Shown piece after piece: positions 7,324 to 15,545 of a DNA stretch of 24,360 nt. The notes under the pieces were generated by a model. The model was not told the DNA's origin and made no database searches. It saw nothing but the letters and a program-made list of their open reading frames with translations. Within the stretch, counting starts at the first letter, position 1; each line of letters opens with the position of its first letter. The position numbers and the translations under genes were made by a program. This stretch comes from a virus, in the IMG/VR virus record IMGVR_UViG_3300017731_000049, positions 1 through 24,360 of that record; one strand, 5' to 3'.

Positions 7324-7569
7324 ATGTACGTTATAAAAACAAATGCAGGAAATATATACCCAGTAGAAAAGTGTGTATACAGAATAGGTGCAGCTACAGG
7401 TGGTGGTTATAAATTAACTCACTTACAACTTCTTCAAACAAATGAAGCGGCAGGTGATTCACCTATACCAATATTACAAGGAACTCCTAGCACAGCAACA
7501 GCTGGAGACTTATTAGGTTACATCGGTAAGACTGGTAGATTTATTGCTATCACAGAACCGGCTACTTAG
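7324..7569 (+). CDS. Small beta-rich protein, unknown
   Basis: An 81-residue protein with a strong CGGAGGG binding site before its ATG. Alternating hydrophobic residues and Gly/Thr turns suggest a small beta barrel: MYVIKTNAGNIYPVEKCVYR, a GGGYKLTHLQLLQ strand, then LLGYIGKTGRFIAI. One cysteine (residue 17) is present. No signal or membrane segment is seen. It lies between the capsid and adaptor genes, where head decoration or head-completion proteins are often encoded. That role is possible but not shown. Confidence 0.7.
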   Translation: MYVIKTNAGNIYPVEKCVYRIGAATGGGYKLTHLQLLQTNEAAGDSPIPILQGTPSTATAGDLLGYIGKTGRFIAITEPAT

Positions 7570-7581
7570 TAGGAGAAGAGG

Positions 7582-7929
7582 ATGGCAAAAGAAAACGAAT
7601 TTACATTTGGTAGTTCTACAGTAAAACCAAAGGAAGATATTAAAGCAGGCTTTGATTTACAAACAGGTAACTGGGAAGCTAAGCAAGATGTTTCACAGTA
7701 TTTAAAAAATGCTCAGCTAGATAGAGATAGAGAATCATACTTTGGAAGAAAACAAAATAAAAGTGGTTTTAGAAAAATGGCCACTATACCAGATATTGTA
7801 GCTATTAAAATTAATGAAGACCACGGAATAAATTTACATGACAACACATTTATGCGTGATAAAGATAAAATGAAAAAGCTAAAGTATATATTACAAACAG
7901 AATATAAACATTTGCTTGTAAATACTTAG
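7582..7929 (+). CDS. Hypothetical protein with IPDIVAIKI segment
   Basis: A 115-residue protein with AGGAGAAGAGG before the ATG. The N-terminal half is charged and probably flexible. The C-terminal half has a compact pattern: FRKMATIPDIVAIKINEDHG, LHDNTFMRDKDKMKKLKYI and a final LLVNT. I recall similar C-terminal halves in marine phage proteins of unknown function. It immediately precedes the head-tail adaptor gene, so a head-completion or connector role is possible, but no diagnostic motif is visible. Confidence 0.72.
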   Translation: MAKENEFTFGSSTVKPKEDIKAGFDLQTGNWEAKQDVSQYLKNAQLDRDRESYFGRKQNKSGFRKMATIPDIVAIKINEDHGINLHDNTFMRDKDKMKKLKYILQTEYKHLLVNT

Positions 7930-7939
7930 GGAGATAATT

Positions 7940-8812
7940 ATGCCGACTTATGCACAATTTACAGAGTTAGTTAGAGATTGGTCTAATAAAGATTCTTCTG
8001 TATTAAAGGACACTAGGATTCAAGATTGCTTAAGGTATGCTGCCGATAAGTGTTATAGGAATCTTAGAGTAGCGGCATTAGAAAATACTATTACATATAA
8101 CTCTACAGCTTTAAATGCAGCTACTACAACTGGTACTAATTATTTACCAAGTCAAACAGATTTAACTTTACCAAGTGATTTAATAGAGTTTATACAAATA
8201 AGAGAAATAGATGTTAATAATAGAACGTGTAGAGTATTTAATGAAAAGACGGATCTAAGAACATTTAATGATTGGTCAGCACTTAAAACAAGTTACATAG
8301 GTTATTTTTCAAGACAAGGTAATACATTATTATTAGCACCTGGATTTGGTCAAGCAAATAGTTTAAGTACCGCAGATAAAATAGAATTACATTATTATAG
8401 AAGGTTACCTGCACTGAATGCAGTGTACGATGTAACACCAGCTAACTATGCGGCAGAATTTTTAACACAAGATAATACAGCTGCTGTAAGTCTTTTCTTT
8501 GTTAATAATAATACTAATATAGCTTATGCTACACAATCAGAAGCAACAGCTGCAGATACTGGAGGTGTAGGAACAAACAATGCTAAGTACAAAGGTAATG
8601 AAGCCGCTAACTGGTTACGTGATGAGAATGAAAGAGTATTATTAATGGGTGCACTTTCAGAAGTATTTTATTATTTGCAAGATGATGATCAGGGTGTTAA
8701 GTATAAAAAATTATTTGATCAAGAAGTATTTGAATTAAATGATGAGGATACTAAACGTAATGCAGCAGGAGGAAATGTGCAAGTAAACTTTAATGGAAGA
8801 GGGTTAATCTAA
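7940..8812 (+). CDS. Head-tail adaptor protein, SU10-adaptor/tail-tubular-A-like
   Basis: This 290-residue protein has the pattern of phage head-to-tail adaptor proteins, which form a ring beneath the portal. The N-terminus is helical (YAQFTELVRDWSNKDS, RIQDCLRYAADKCYRNLRV). It is followed by LTLPSDLIEFIQIREI, a beta-domain ending in KIELHYYRRLPAL, and a helical C-terminus (EAANWLRDENERVLLMGAL, FDQEVFELNDED). The PSDLIEF segment before a variable beta region and the late helices fit this group as I recall it. GGGAG precedes the start. The stop overlaps the following fibre start as TAATG. Its usual partner, the nozzle, is encoded about 12.8 kb downstream here. Confidence in adaptor role is good, exact family moderate. 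Confidence 0.78.
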   Translation: MPTYAQFTELVRDWSNKDSSVLKDTRIQDCLRYAADKCYRNLRVAALENTITYNSTALNAATTTGTNYLPSQTDLTLPSDLIEFIQIREIDVNNRTCRVFNEKTDLRTFNDWSALKTSYIGYFSRQGNTLLLAPGFGQANSLSTADKIELHYYRRLPALNAVYDVTPANYAAEFLTQDNTAAVSLFFVNNNTNIAYATQSEATAADTGGVGTNNAKYKGNEAANWLRDENERVLLMGALSEVFYYLQDDDQGVKYKKLFDQEVFELNDEDTKRNAAGGNVQVNFNGRGLI

Positions 8813-11800
8813 TGACAACACCAGCAGCACCAGATACAGTTAATTCAGTTGGAGCAACTGATGATGCCTCTAAAGGAGGATTGTTTAATAGTTTAAATAA
8901 TACAACTCTTAATACACTTGAACAAGCAATAGCAACTAGAGCTACTTCTGCAGCAACCTCAGCTACTGATGCACTTGCATCTAAAAATGCTGCTGAGACA
9001 GCTAAGACAGCTTCTGAAACAGCACAAGCCGCTAGTGAAACTGCAAGGACTCAATCTCAAACTGCACAAGCTGCCAGTGAAACTGCACGTGATGCTAGTG
9101 TTGTAGCTAAGACAGCTTCGGAAACAGCTCGTGATGCAAGTGTTGTAGCAAAAACTGCATCTGAAAGTGCAAGAGATACAGCAGTTACTAATGCTACAAC
9201 AGCAACTACAAAAGCTGGAGAAGCTTTAACAAGCGCAAATAATGCGTCTACTTCAGCAGGCAATGCAAGTACTTCAGCAAGTAATGCAAGTACTTCAGAA
9301 ACTAATGCAGGTAATAGTGCAACTGCAGCAGCTAGTTCAGCAACAGCAGCAGCAGCTAGCTATGATGCATTTGATGATAGATATTTAGGAAATAAAACTA
9401 GCGATCCTACTGTTGATAACGATGGTAATGCATTATTAACAGGTGCTTTGTATTTTAAAACTACAGATAATATACTTAGAGTTTATACTGGATCAGCTTG
9501 GGTAACAGTTAAACCAACTACAACAGAGCAAGGACACATTAATACTGTTTCAGGTATACAAGCTAATGTTACAACAGTAGCAGGAATAGATAGTGATGTT
9601 ACAGATGTAGCAGGAATTAGTTCAGCTGTATCAGCAGTAAATAGTAATTCAACTAACATTAATGCAGTCAATAGTAATTCAACTAATATAAACGCAGTAA
9701 ATAGTAATTCAAGTAACATCAATACGGTAGCAAGTGCTAATACTAATATAACAAGTGTAGCTACTAATATAGCTAACGTAAATACAGTTGCAGGAATATT
9801 TGAAGGTACAGCTACATATACAGTTACAGTAGTTAATAGTGGTGGTAATAAATTTGCTATTAATACAGGAGCAGGTTCTGCAACAGCTCCAGCCCTTACA
9901 CTTGTAAAAGGTTTTACTTATACTTTTGATGTCAGTGATAATACTAACAGTGGACACCCACTTGCATTTAAAGATGCATCAGGTAACGCTTATACTACAG
10001 GAGTAACTGTAACTGGAACAGCTGGTCAAGCAGGTGCTAAAGTAGTCTTTGCAGTGCCAGCTACAGGAACACAACCAGCTAGATATTATTGTACTGCTCA
10101 TGGTAATGCTATGGGTAATACTGTTACTACTGAAGACAATGACATTGCAGAAGTATTAGCTATTTCAAATGAAATTACAACAGTATCTGGTATAGCAGGT
10201 AATGTAACAACTGTTGCAGGTATAAGTGCTAATACAACTACTGTAGCTGGTATAGCAGCTAATGTAACTACAGTAGCTGGAATACATGCTAATGTTACTA
10301 CAGTTGCTAGTAATAATACAAACATTAATACAGTCGCAAATATAAATGCTAATGTAACTACAGTTGCGGGTATACATGCTAACGTAACTGTAGTAGCAAA
10401 TATGAGTTCTAATGTAAATACAGTTGCAGGAATAGCTAGTAATATAACTACAGTTGCAGGTATGAATAGTAATATTACAAGTGTTGTAAATAATGCTAGT
10501 AATATTAATACAGTAGCTGGAATAAGTTCTAACGTAACTACAGTTGCAGGAGACACTACAGAAATTAATGCAGTTGCAGGTAATGCTACTAATATTAATA
10601 CAGTGGCTGGTAACAATTCTAACATTAATACAGTAGCTGGTATAAGTTCTAATGTTACTACTGTAGCAGGAATAAGTTCTAACATAACCTCAGTAGTTAA
10701 TAATAGTAGTAATATTAATACAGTTGCTACAAATATAACTAATGTAAATGCTTTTGCTAATACTTATTTTATAGGAAGCTCAGCACCTTCAGGTGGCACA
10801 ATAGGTAGTGGTGATTTATGGTATGATACTAGTTCATCACAAATGAAAGTATACAATGGTTCTGCTTGGGTAACATTTATATCAACTTATAATACAGGTA
10901 ATCTAACAGAAGGATCTAACTTATATTATACAAATGCAAGAGCTGATGCTAGAATTACAAATGCTTTTGGTAATGCTGTAAGTTTAGGTGATAACTTAAC
11001 TGTTGCTGGTGAACTTAGAGGTCCAGCTACATTTGTTATTGATCCAGCAGTAGTAGGTAATAATACAGGAACTGTTCAAGTAAAAGGAAACTTACAGGTA
11101 GATGGTACTACAACCACAGTAAACTCTACAACAGTAGATGTTACTGATAAGAATATTACAGTTGCAAAAAATTCTAACAATGCAGCAGCTGCAAATGGTG
11201 GTGGTCTTACAGTTGATTGTGGAAGTGATACAGATGCAACACTTACTTATACAAATTCAGATGATTCATGGAATGTAAATAAAACTTTTAATGCAACAAT
11301 AGGAACAGCAGCACAAGCTAATATTACAAGTGTTGGTACACTAACTGGATTAACTATTGATGGTGATGCAACTTTTACTGGTGCTAACTATAATGTAGTA
11401 TGGGATAAATCAGACAATGCTTTAGAGTTTGGTGATAATGCTAAAGCTAAATTTGGTGCAGATGGTGATTTAGAAATATACCATGATAGCAGTAATTCTT
11501 ACATAGCTAATAGTACAGGTCATTTATATATTGATGTTGGTGCAAATAATAAAGACATTATTTTTAAAGGAACTGATGGTGGTGTAGATAAAGAAGCTGG
11601 TCGTTTTGATATGTCTTCAAGTGGTAAACTTAAATTAAATGAAGGATTTGAAGTTGCTTCAAATGGTAATGTTACTCTTAAAGCTGGTGTTGATATAGTT
11701 TTTGAAGGAGATACCGATAATTCTAATGAAACAACTTTATATGTTGTTGACCCAACAGCCGACAGAACAATTTTATTACCAAATGCAACTGGAACTGTAA

Positions 11801-11970
11801 TAACTACAGGTAACTCTGATACACCAACAACTACAACATCTTCTGGAGATGCAGACTTTGTTCTTGTAGATGATGGTGGTACAATGAAAAAGATTACCCC
11901 TGCTAATTTAGGCGTAGTTTCTGGTGCAGCAACACAAGGATTTGCAGTAGCAATGGCAATAGCATTATAG
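8812..11970 (+). CDS. Long repetitive tail fibre with cupredoxin-like insert
   Basis: This 1052-residue Thr/Asn/Ala-rich protein is a modular tail fibre. In order: an N-terminal docking segment (residues 1-45, GGLFNSLNNTTLNTLEQAIA); an Ala/Ser/Thr-rich coiled coil with two 14-residue repeats (about 88-115); a short LYFKTTDNILRVYTGSAWVTV box (about 206-227); nine decapeptide units (242-331); a cupredoxin-like domain (332-453); twenty more decapeptide units (454-653); a second box with DLWYDTSSSQMKVYNGSAWV; a YYTNARADARIT segment; then beta-rich modules including EFGDNAKAKFGADGDLEIYH. There is no S74 chaperone at the end. It starts by TAATG overlap with the adaptor gene. It probably forms a trimeric fibre for host contact; the trimer and receptor are inferred. 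Confidence 0.85.
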   Translation: MTTPAAPDTVNSVGATDDASKGGLFNSLNNTTLNTLEQAIATRATSAATSATDALASKNAAETAKTASETAQAASETARTQSQTAQAASETARDASVVAKTASETARDASVVAKTASESARDTAVTNATTATTKAGEALTSANNASTSAGNASTSASNASTSETNAGNSATAAASSATAAAASYDAFDDRYLGNKTSDPTVDNDGNALLTGALYFKTTDNILRVYTGSAWVTVKPTTTEQGHINTVSGIQANVTTVAGIDSDVTDVAGISSAVSAVNSNSTNINAVNSNSTNINAVNSNSSNINTVASANTNITSVATNIANVNTVAGIFEGTATYTVTVVNSGGNKFAINTGAGSATAPALTLVKGFTYTFDVSDNTNSGHPLAFKDASGNAYTTGVTVTGTAGQAGAKVVFAVPATGTQPARYYCTAHGNAMGNTVTTEDNDIAEVLAISNEITTVSGIAGNVTTVAGISANTTTVAGIAANVTTVAGIHANVTTVASNNTNINTVANINANVTTVAGIHANVTVVANMSSNVNTVAGIASNITTVAGMNSNITSVVNNASNINTVAGISSNVTTVAGDTTEINAVAGNATNINTVAGNNSNINTVAGISSNVTTVAGISSNITSVVNNSSNINTVATNITNVNAFANTYFIGSSAPSGGTIGSGDLWYDTSSSQMKVYNGSAWVTFISTYNTGNLTEGSNLYYTNARADARITNAFGNAVSLGDNLTVAGELRGPATFVIDPAVVGNNTGTVQVKGNLQVDGTTTTVNSTTVDVTDKNITVAKNSNNAAAANGGGLTVDCGSDTDATLTYTNSDDSWNVNKTFNATIGTAAQANITSVGTLTGLTIDGDATFTGANYNVVWDKSDNALEFGDNAKAKFGADGDLEIYHDSSNSYIANSTGHLYIDVGANNKDIIFKGTDGGVDKEAGRFDMSSSGKLKLNEGFEVASNGNVTLKAGVDIVFEGDTDNSNETTLYVVDPTADRTILLPNATGTVITTGNSDTPTTTTSSGDADFVLVDDGGTMKKITPANLGVVSGAATQGFAVAMAIAL
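9073..9156 (+). repeat. Two tandem 42-base repeats coding a 14-residue coiled-coil unit
   Basis: Two units encode ASETARDASVVAKT with identical residues but several different codons, followed by a degraded third unit. The 14-residue length equals two heptads, consistent with an extended coiled coil in the fibre stem. The differing codons show that the protein repeat is under selection rather than being a recent duplication. Confidence 0.8.
9535..9804 (+). repeat. Nine 30-base units, decapeptide block 1 of the fibre
   Basis: Nine in-frame 30-base units encode decapeptides of the form N-[IV]-x-[TA]-V-x-x-x-x-x, such as NVTTVAGIDS and NINAVNSNST. The DNA varies at third positions while Asn, Val and the small residues are kept. 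The block ends where the cupredoxin-like domain begins. Confidence 0.9.
9805..10170 (+). other. Cupredoxin-like domain coding segment within the fibre
   Basis: Residues 332-453 of the fibre interrupt the repeat array. A beta-rich segment with YTFDVSDNTNSGHPLAFKD is followed by YYCTAHGNAMGN. Possible type 1 copper ligands are His382, Cys427, His430 and Met434, in the order and spacing (Cys-x2-His-x3-Met) seen in plastocyanin-like and amicyanin-like folds. From memory, similar segments with a C-x2-H then Met pattern occur in other marine phage structural proteins. Copper binding is inferred, not shown. Confidence 0.6.
10171..10770 (+). repeat. Twenty 30-base units, decapeptide block 2 of the fibre
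   Basis: Exactly twenty uninterrupted 30-base units encode decapeptides such as NVTTVAGIHA, NINTVAGISS and NITSVVNNSS. The strongest positions are Asn1, Ile/Val2, Thr4 and Val5. No unit is lost or shifted in frame. Variable DNA with constant protein pattern argues for long-standing selection on a fibre shaft. Confidence 0.93.
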
Positions 11971-11980
11971 GGAGAAAATA

Positions 11981-12316
11981 ATGGCACAAAATTTTAGACA
12001 ATTCAAAGAAAGGAATATAGGAACATCTGCCGTAGATATGCCTAATGGTTCTAACTTTGATAGCTTTGATTGTATTGTAGGAATACGATTAGCGAATGTA
12101 CATACACAATCAATTACGGTAGAAGCTTACATTACAAGTGGAGGTGCAAACTATTATATTATTAAAAATGCACCAATACCAAGTGGATCGTCACTTGAGC
12201 TTATAGATGGTGGCGCAAAGATAGTAGCAGTAAATGGTGACAGATTATACATTAAGTCAAATGTAGCAAGTTCATTAGACGCAATAGTATCTGTTGTAGA
12301 TGCAATTAGTACATAG
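11981..12316 (+). CDS. Small beta-rich virion-type protein
   Basis: A 111-residue protein in a form often seen near tail fibre genes of marine phages, as I recall it. It has a basic start (NFRQFKERNIGTSAV), then alternating strands: CIVGIRLANVHTQSITVEAY, NYYIIKNAPIPSGSSLELI, GAKIVAVNGDRLYI and a closing SLDAIVSVVDAI. The IPSGSSLEL turn followed by a strand and then GDxLYI is the recognisable pattern. It probably forms a small beta sandwich. GGGAG at the end of the fibre gene precedes its start. It could be a fibre-associated or decoration protein; the precise role is unknown. Confidence 0.72.
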   Translation: MAQNFRQFKERNIGTSAVDMPNGSNFDSFDCIVGIRLANVHTQSITVEAYITSGGANYYIIKNAPIPSGSSLELIDGGAKIVAVNGDRLYIKSNVASSLDAIVSVVDAIST

Positions 12317-12324
12317 GAGGTTAT

Positions 12325-13896
12325 ATGCCATACGTAGGAAATCCCTTAGCAACTGCATTTTCAGGTAGATTAAAACAAGATCTTACAGGAGGCAGTGGCA
12401 CAAGCTTTACTTTAAGTCATGCAGTATCAAGTCCTAATGATTTATCTATTTATATAAACCACATACGACAAGAACCAACTACTGCTTATACAGTTAACGG
12501 AACTGCTTTGACAATGACAGGTAGTGTTGCAGGTACAGATGACTTCTATATTATATATGATGAGTTAGCTACACAAAGTATTTCACATCCAGCTAATCAG
12601 GCTTTGACTGCTACAGCAGGTACATTCACTAGTGGGCTAGTAGGAACTACGGCTACGTTTAGTGGTGCTGTATCAGGAACTACTGGTACTTTTAGTAGTG
12701 CATTTACATCTCCAGGAATAGATGACAATGCTAATGCTACAGCTATTACGATTGATAGTAATGAAAATGTTGGTTTAGGAACTACAAGTCCAAATGTTAT
12801 TGCTTCTGGTAACACTCATTTAGATATTCGTTCTGGCACATATAGTTTCTTAGAAGTAGGAACTACTGGAACAACTACAACAAGTGATGTTGGCTATTTA
12901 GAATTTATGAATGGCAATAATAATAGGTTAGCAACTATTGCTGGTGGTGCTGATGGTGCTAACAATGATGGCTATATGAGATTTGCTACTTTAAAGGGTG
13001 GTAGTTTTACAGAGCAAATGCGAATTAACCATGATGGAAATGTTGGTATAGGAACTACAACACCAAGAAATAATTTAGACTTTGGAGTAACATCTAATAA
13101 TGACCATGTAATAGCTTTAAGAGATAACAATACATCAAGAACCATATTAGGATTATCTAATGGCTATGGTGTAAGAGTTGCTGCACCACATGATGGCACA
13201 TCAACAGAAACTATATTTGAAGTTGGTGAAATTGCAGGGGATGGAACTACATACCAAAATGCTAAGTTTAATATTTATTATAATGGTCAGTTTAGACATA
13301 CTGCTCAACTTAATAGTCTTGCTGGTTATATTGTAAATGAGCATGGTTCTTCACCTTATGGAATATATATTCAGTTTGATTCAGCATCACCAAATAATAC
13401 TGATAATTATTTTTTATCTGGACTTGATAGTTCAGCAACAAGAATAAAACTTTATTCTAGTGGAACAGTTAAAAACTCAACTGGAACTTATACATCATTT
13501 TCAGATGAAAGATTAAAGTCAGATATTGTAGATGCAAAATCACAATGGGAAGATATAAAGGCTTTAAACTTTAAGAACTTTATAAAGTTTGATAATCCAG
13601 ATTTTAAACAGCTTGGTTTAATTGCACAAGATGTAGAAAAAGTAAGTCCTAATTTAGTCTTTGAAACACCTCCAGAACCAGAAGAAATAAAACATAGTTC
13701 TGTATTTGGTACTTTATATAAAGATGGTGATGAACTTCCAGAAGGTAAAAAGATTGGTGATGTTAAAGAAGTAAAATCAAAAGTAAAAAATGTTAAAGAC
13801 AGTATTCTTTATATGAAATCAGTTAAAGCACTTCAAGAAGCAATGGAACGAATAGAAATATTAGAAGCTAAAGTAAAAGTATTGGAGAATAAATAA
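12325..13896 (+). CDS. Tail fibre/spike with C-terminal S74 endosialidase chaperone
   Basis: This 523-residue fibre has an N-terminal docking domain (about 1-95, beginning MPYVGNPLATAF and including ISIYINH-type strands). Repeated short beta modules follow (TGTFSSAFTSPGI, NVGLGTTSPN, and later NVGIGTTTPRNNLDF near residue 240). The end is an S74 intramolecular chaperone (from about 390): FSDERLKSD with the likely cleavage Ser at 393, LGLIAQDVEKVSP at about 430, and a coiled-coil tail (ALQEAMERIEILEAKVKVLE). In this family the chaperone trimerises the fibre and then cuts itself off before the Ser. AGGAGG lies before the start. The stop overlaps the next start as TAATG. It is the best receptor-binding candidate in the array. 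Confidence 0.88.
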   Translation: MPYVGNPLATAFSGRLKQDLTGGSGTSFTLSHAVSSPNDLSIYINHIRQEPTTAYTVNGTALTMTGSVAGTDDFYIIYDELATQSISHPANQALTATAGTFTSGLVGTTATFSGAVSGTTGTFSSAFTSPGIDDNANATAITIDSNENVGLGTTSPNVIASGNTHLDIRSGTYSFLEVGTTGTTTTSDVGYLEFMNGNNNRLATIAGGADGANNDGYMRFATLKGGSFTEQMRINHDGNVGIGTTTPRNNLDFGVTSNNDHVIALRDNNTSRTILGLSNGYGVRVAAPHDGTSTETIFEVGEIAGDGTTYQNAKFNIYYNGQFRHTAQLNSLAGYIVNEHGSSPYGIYIQFDSASPNNTDNYFLSGLDSSATRIKLYSSGTVKNSTGTYTSFSDERLKSDIVDAKSQWEDIKALNFKNFIKFDNPDFKQLGLIAQDVEKVSPNLVFETPPEPEEIKHSSVFGTLYKDGDELPEGKKIGDVKEVKSKVKNVKDSILYMKSVKALQEAMERIEILEAKVKVLENK

Positions 13897-14429
13897 TGGC
13901 ATTATCAAAAATAACAGCTGCAAGTATTACAGATAATACTATAACTAATACTCAGATTAATTCTAGTGCAGCTATAGCTACAAGTAAAGTAGCAAGTTAT
14001 GCTTTACCTATTGTATTTGCTTATAGTACTGCATCTCAAAATATTTCTGCTTCTACTTGGACAAATGTAACTATTGGAACACAAGTTATTGATACACACA
14101 ATATATTTGCAAATAGTGTATTTACTCTACCAGTTGGAAAATATTTAATTTCAACTGCTGTAGATTTAGAATGTTCATCTCATAATAATTTATCATCACA
14201 ATTTATAAGAATAACTCAAGATACTTCTCCAGTAAGTGGAACTGAAGTTGACCAATATATGAACCATACTGGTAACAACTTTACGTCTACAACAATGAGG
14301 TCAACAATTATTCACAATGCTCAAAGTGGCAATACTAATGCCATGAGAGTACAAACTTGGTCTAATTGGGGTGCTGGAACAGTAGCAATTAAAAGAGTTC
14401 AACTTTCAGTACAGGGTATAATAGTATAG
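13896..14429 (+). CDS. Short fibre-like protein, C1q/TNF-like fold likely
   Basis: A 177-residue protein starting with MALSKITAASITDNTITNTQ and an INSSAAIATSKV element typical of phage fibre docking ends; a related end is found at 16906. The remainder (about 36-177) alternates strands with Ser/Asn/Thr turns, for example TWTNVTIGTQVI, FTLPVGKYLISTAVDLE and VAIKRVQLSVQGIIV, consistent with a C1q/TNF-like jelly roll. It overlaps the S74 fibre stop by one base. It probably forms a short trimeric tip or accessory fibre. The fold call is from the pattern of strands around LPVGKYLIS, and the target is unknown. Confidence 0.72.
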   Translation: MALSKITAASITDNTITNTQINSSAAIATSKVASYALPIVFAYSTASQNISASTWTNVTIGTQVIDTHNIFANSVFTLPVGKYLISTAVDLECSSHNNLSSQFIRITQDTSPVSGTEVDQYMNHTGNNFTSTTMRSTIIHNAQSGNTNAMRVQTWSNWGAGTVAIKRVQLSVQGIIV

Positions 14430-14458
14430 AATGAAAGATAAACAATAAGGAGAACAAT

Positions 14459-14929
14459 ATGCCATATATAGGTAAGCAATTAATACAAGGAGAGTTTATA
14501 AAGCTAGACAGTATTACTACGTCAGCTACAGCAACTTTTGCCTTGCAACGTGCAGGTGTAGCATTTACTCCAGCAAGTGCTGAATCAATGATTGTAAGTT
14601 TAAACGGAGTAACACAAGCACCTATTGATGCTTACACTTTAAATGGTAGCAATATAGTATTTGCTTCTGCACTTACAAGTAGTGATGTAATAGACTACGT
14701 AATAATACTAGGTGAAACAGGTTCACTAACTACACCAGCTGATGGTACAGTTACAGCAGCTAAGTTAAGTTCACAGTTAGCCAGAGGTAATACACCTATT
14801 AGAATAAATACTAATACACTAGCAACTAGCCAGACAATAGCTTCAGGTGAAAATGGCAGTGTCATTGGACCAGTAACAATTAATAATGGAGTGACCATAA
14901 CTGTCAATGGTACATTTTCGGTGATATAA
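14459..14929 (+). CDS. Short fibre-docking protein related to the S74 fibre N-terminus
   Basis: A 156-residue protein with AAGGAG before the ATG. Its N-terminal domain (MPYIGKQLIQGEF, TATFALQ, MIVSLNGVTQAPIDAYTLNG, VIDYVIILGE) parallels the first 95 residues of the S74 fibre (MPYVGNPL, TSFTLSH, LSIYINHIRQEPTTAYTVNG, DFYIIYDE). It is followed by TPADGTVTAAKLSSQLARG and a beta-repeat end (VTINNGVTITVNGTF), like a truncated beta-helix. The two proteins therefore probably dock to the same virion site. The short C-terminus suggests a stub or cap rather than a full receptor binder. Its stop overlaps the next start by one base. Confidence 0.72.
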   Translation: MPYIGKQLIQGEFIKLDSITTSATATFALQRAGVAFTPASAESMIVSLNGVTQAPIDAYTLNGSNIVFASALTSSDVIDYVIILGETGSLTTPADGTVTAAKLSSQLARGNTPIRINTNTLATSQTIASGENGSVIGPVTINNGVTITVNGTFSVI

Positions 14930-15537
14930 TGAGTAAGCTATTTGTTGATGAAATAAAAGGAAATACAGGTACAACCATTTCAATTCCTAGTGGGCAAACT
15001 TTAAATGTAGCAGGTAACTTAAGCTCTACAGCAGGCTCTATATCAGGAACACCTTCGTTTCCAGATGGAGCTAAAGTAAATACTATTAAACATACTGGTG
15101 GTACTACTGCTATGACTATAGATAGCACTGGTAGAATACTTACTCCAGCTAGACCATCTTTTCATGTTGCTACTACTGCTACTCAAGATGCTACAACTAT
15201 AGTAAATTGGAATACTGAAATTTTTGATATAGGAGGTAATTTTAATACTTCTACAAATAAATTTGTTGCTCCTATTGCTGGAATATATTGGTTTAATTGC
15301 ACAGCTTTGCAAGCAGGTAATGGAGCACAAATGACTATATCTTTAAGAAAAAATTCTTCAAATACTGGAAGGTTTCTTACAAGAACTGATGGCGATAGTG
15401 GTGAACATCATAGTTGTTCTGTTTCAGGATTGTATAATTTAGCTGCAACTGATACTGTAGAAGTATATCTTGAAGGTGGTAGAATATATGGAGATTCAGG
15501 TTACTTTACTAATTTCACTGGTTTCTTATTAGGTTAG
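14929..15537 (+). CDS. Fibre-like protein with C1q-like C-terminal domain
   Basis: A 202-residue protein. Its order is an MSKLFVDEIKGNTG docking end, a SIPSGQTLNVAGNLS repeat, a VNTIKHTGGTTAMTIDSTGR module (about 50-69) shared with the protein at 16163, and a C-terminal domain (about 75-202). That domain has a C1q-like pattern: WNTEIFDIGGNFNTSTNKF, APIAGIYWFNC, ISLRKNSS and YFTNFTGFLLG. In C1q-like domains such strands form a trimeric jelly roll often used as a phage fibre tip. The start overlaps the preceding stop. It is a likely tail fibre tip; the binding target is unknown. Confidence 0.78.
   Translation: MSKLFVDEIKGNTGTTISIPSGQTLNVAGNLSSTAGSISGTPSFPDGAKVNTIKHTGGTTAMTIDSTGRILTPARPSFHVATTATQDATTIVNWNTEIFDIGGNFNTSTNKFVAPIAGIYWFNCTALQAGNGAQMTISLRKNSSNTGRFLTRTDGDSGEHHSCSVSGLYNLAATDTVEVYLEGGRIYGDSGYFTNFTGFLLG
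15076..15109 (+). repeat. 34-base direct repeat, copy 1
   Basis: An exact 34-base match to 16265-16298, in the same reading frame, coding for VNTIKHTGGTT. The match stops abruptly at the next base. It marks a module shared by two fibre genes. Confidence 0.9.
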
Positions 15538-15545
15538 GGGGATAT

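Noticed and set aside
9483-9957. Antisense frames opposite repeat block 1 and the cupredoxin-like segment
   Set aside because: They mirror the repeats and fibre coding sequence; no binding site or sensible protein.
10098-10685. A long antisense open frame (195 codons) opposite the fibre repeats
   Set aside because: It is the reverse reading of the 30-base repeats, which avoids stops simply because each unit is similar. It has no independent binding site and low-complexity composition.
10171-10770. Thirty-base regular repeats considered as a CRISPR array
   Set aside because: The units are contiguous with no spacers, are in frame with the fibre, and vary at third codon positions.
11520-11987. 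Antisense open frame of 155 codons over the end of the long fibre
   Set aside because: It is a shadow of a Thr/Val/Gly-rich coding region with no start signal and no recognisable product.
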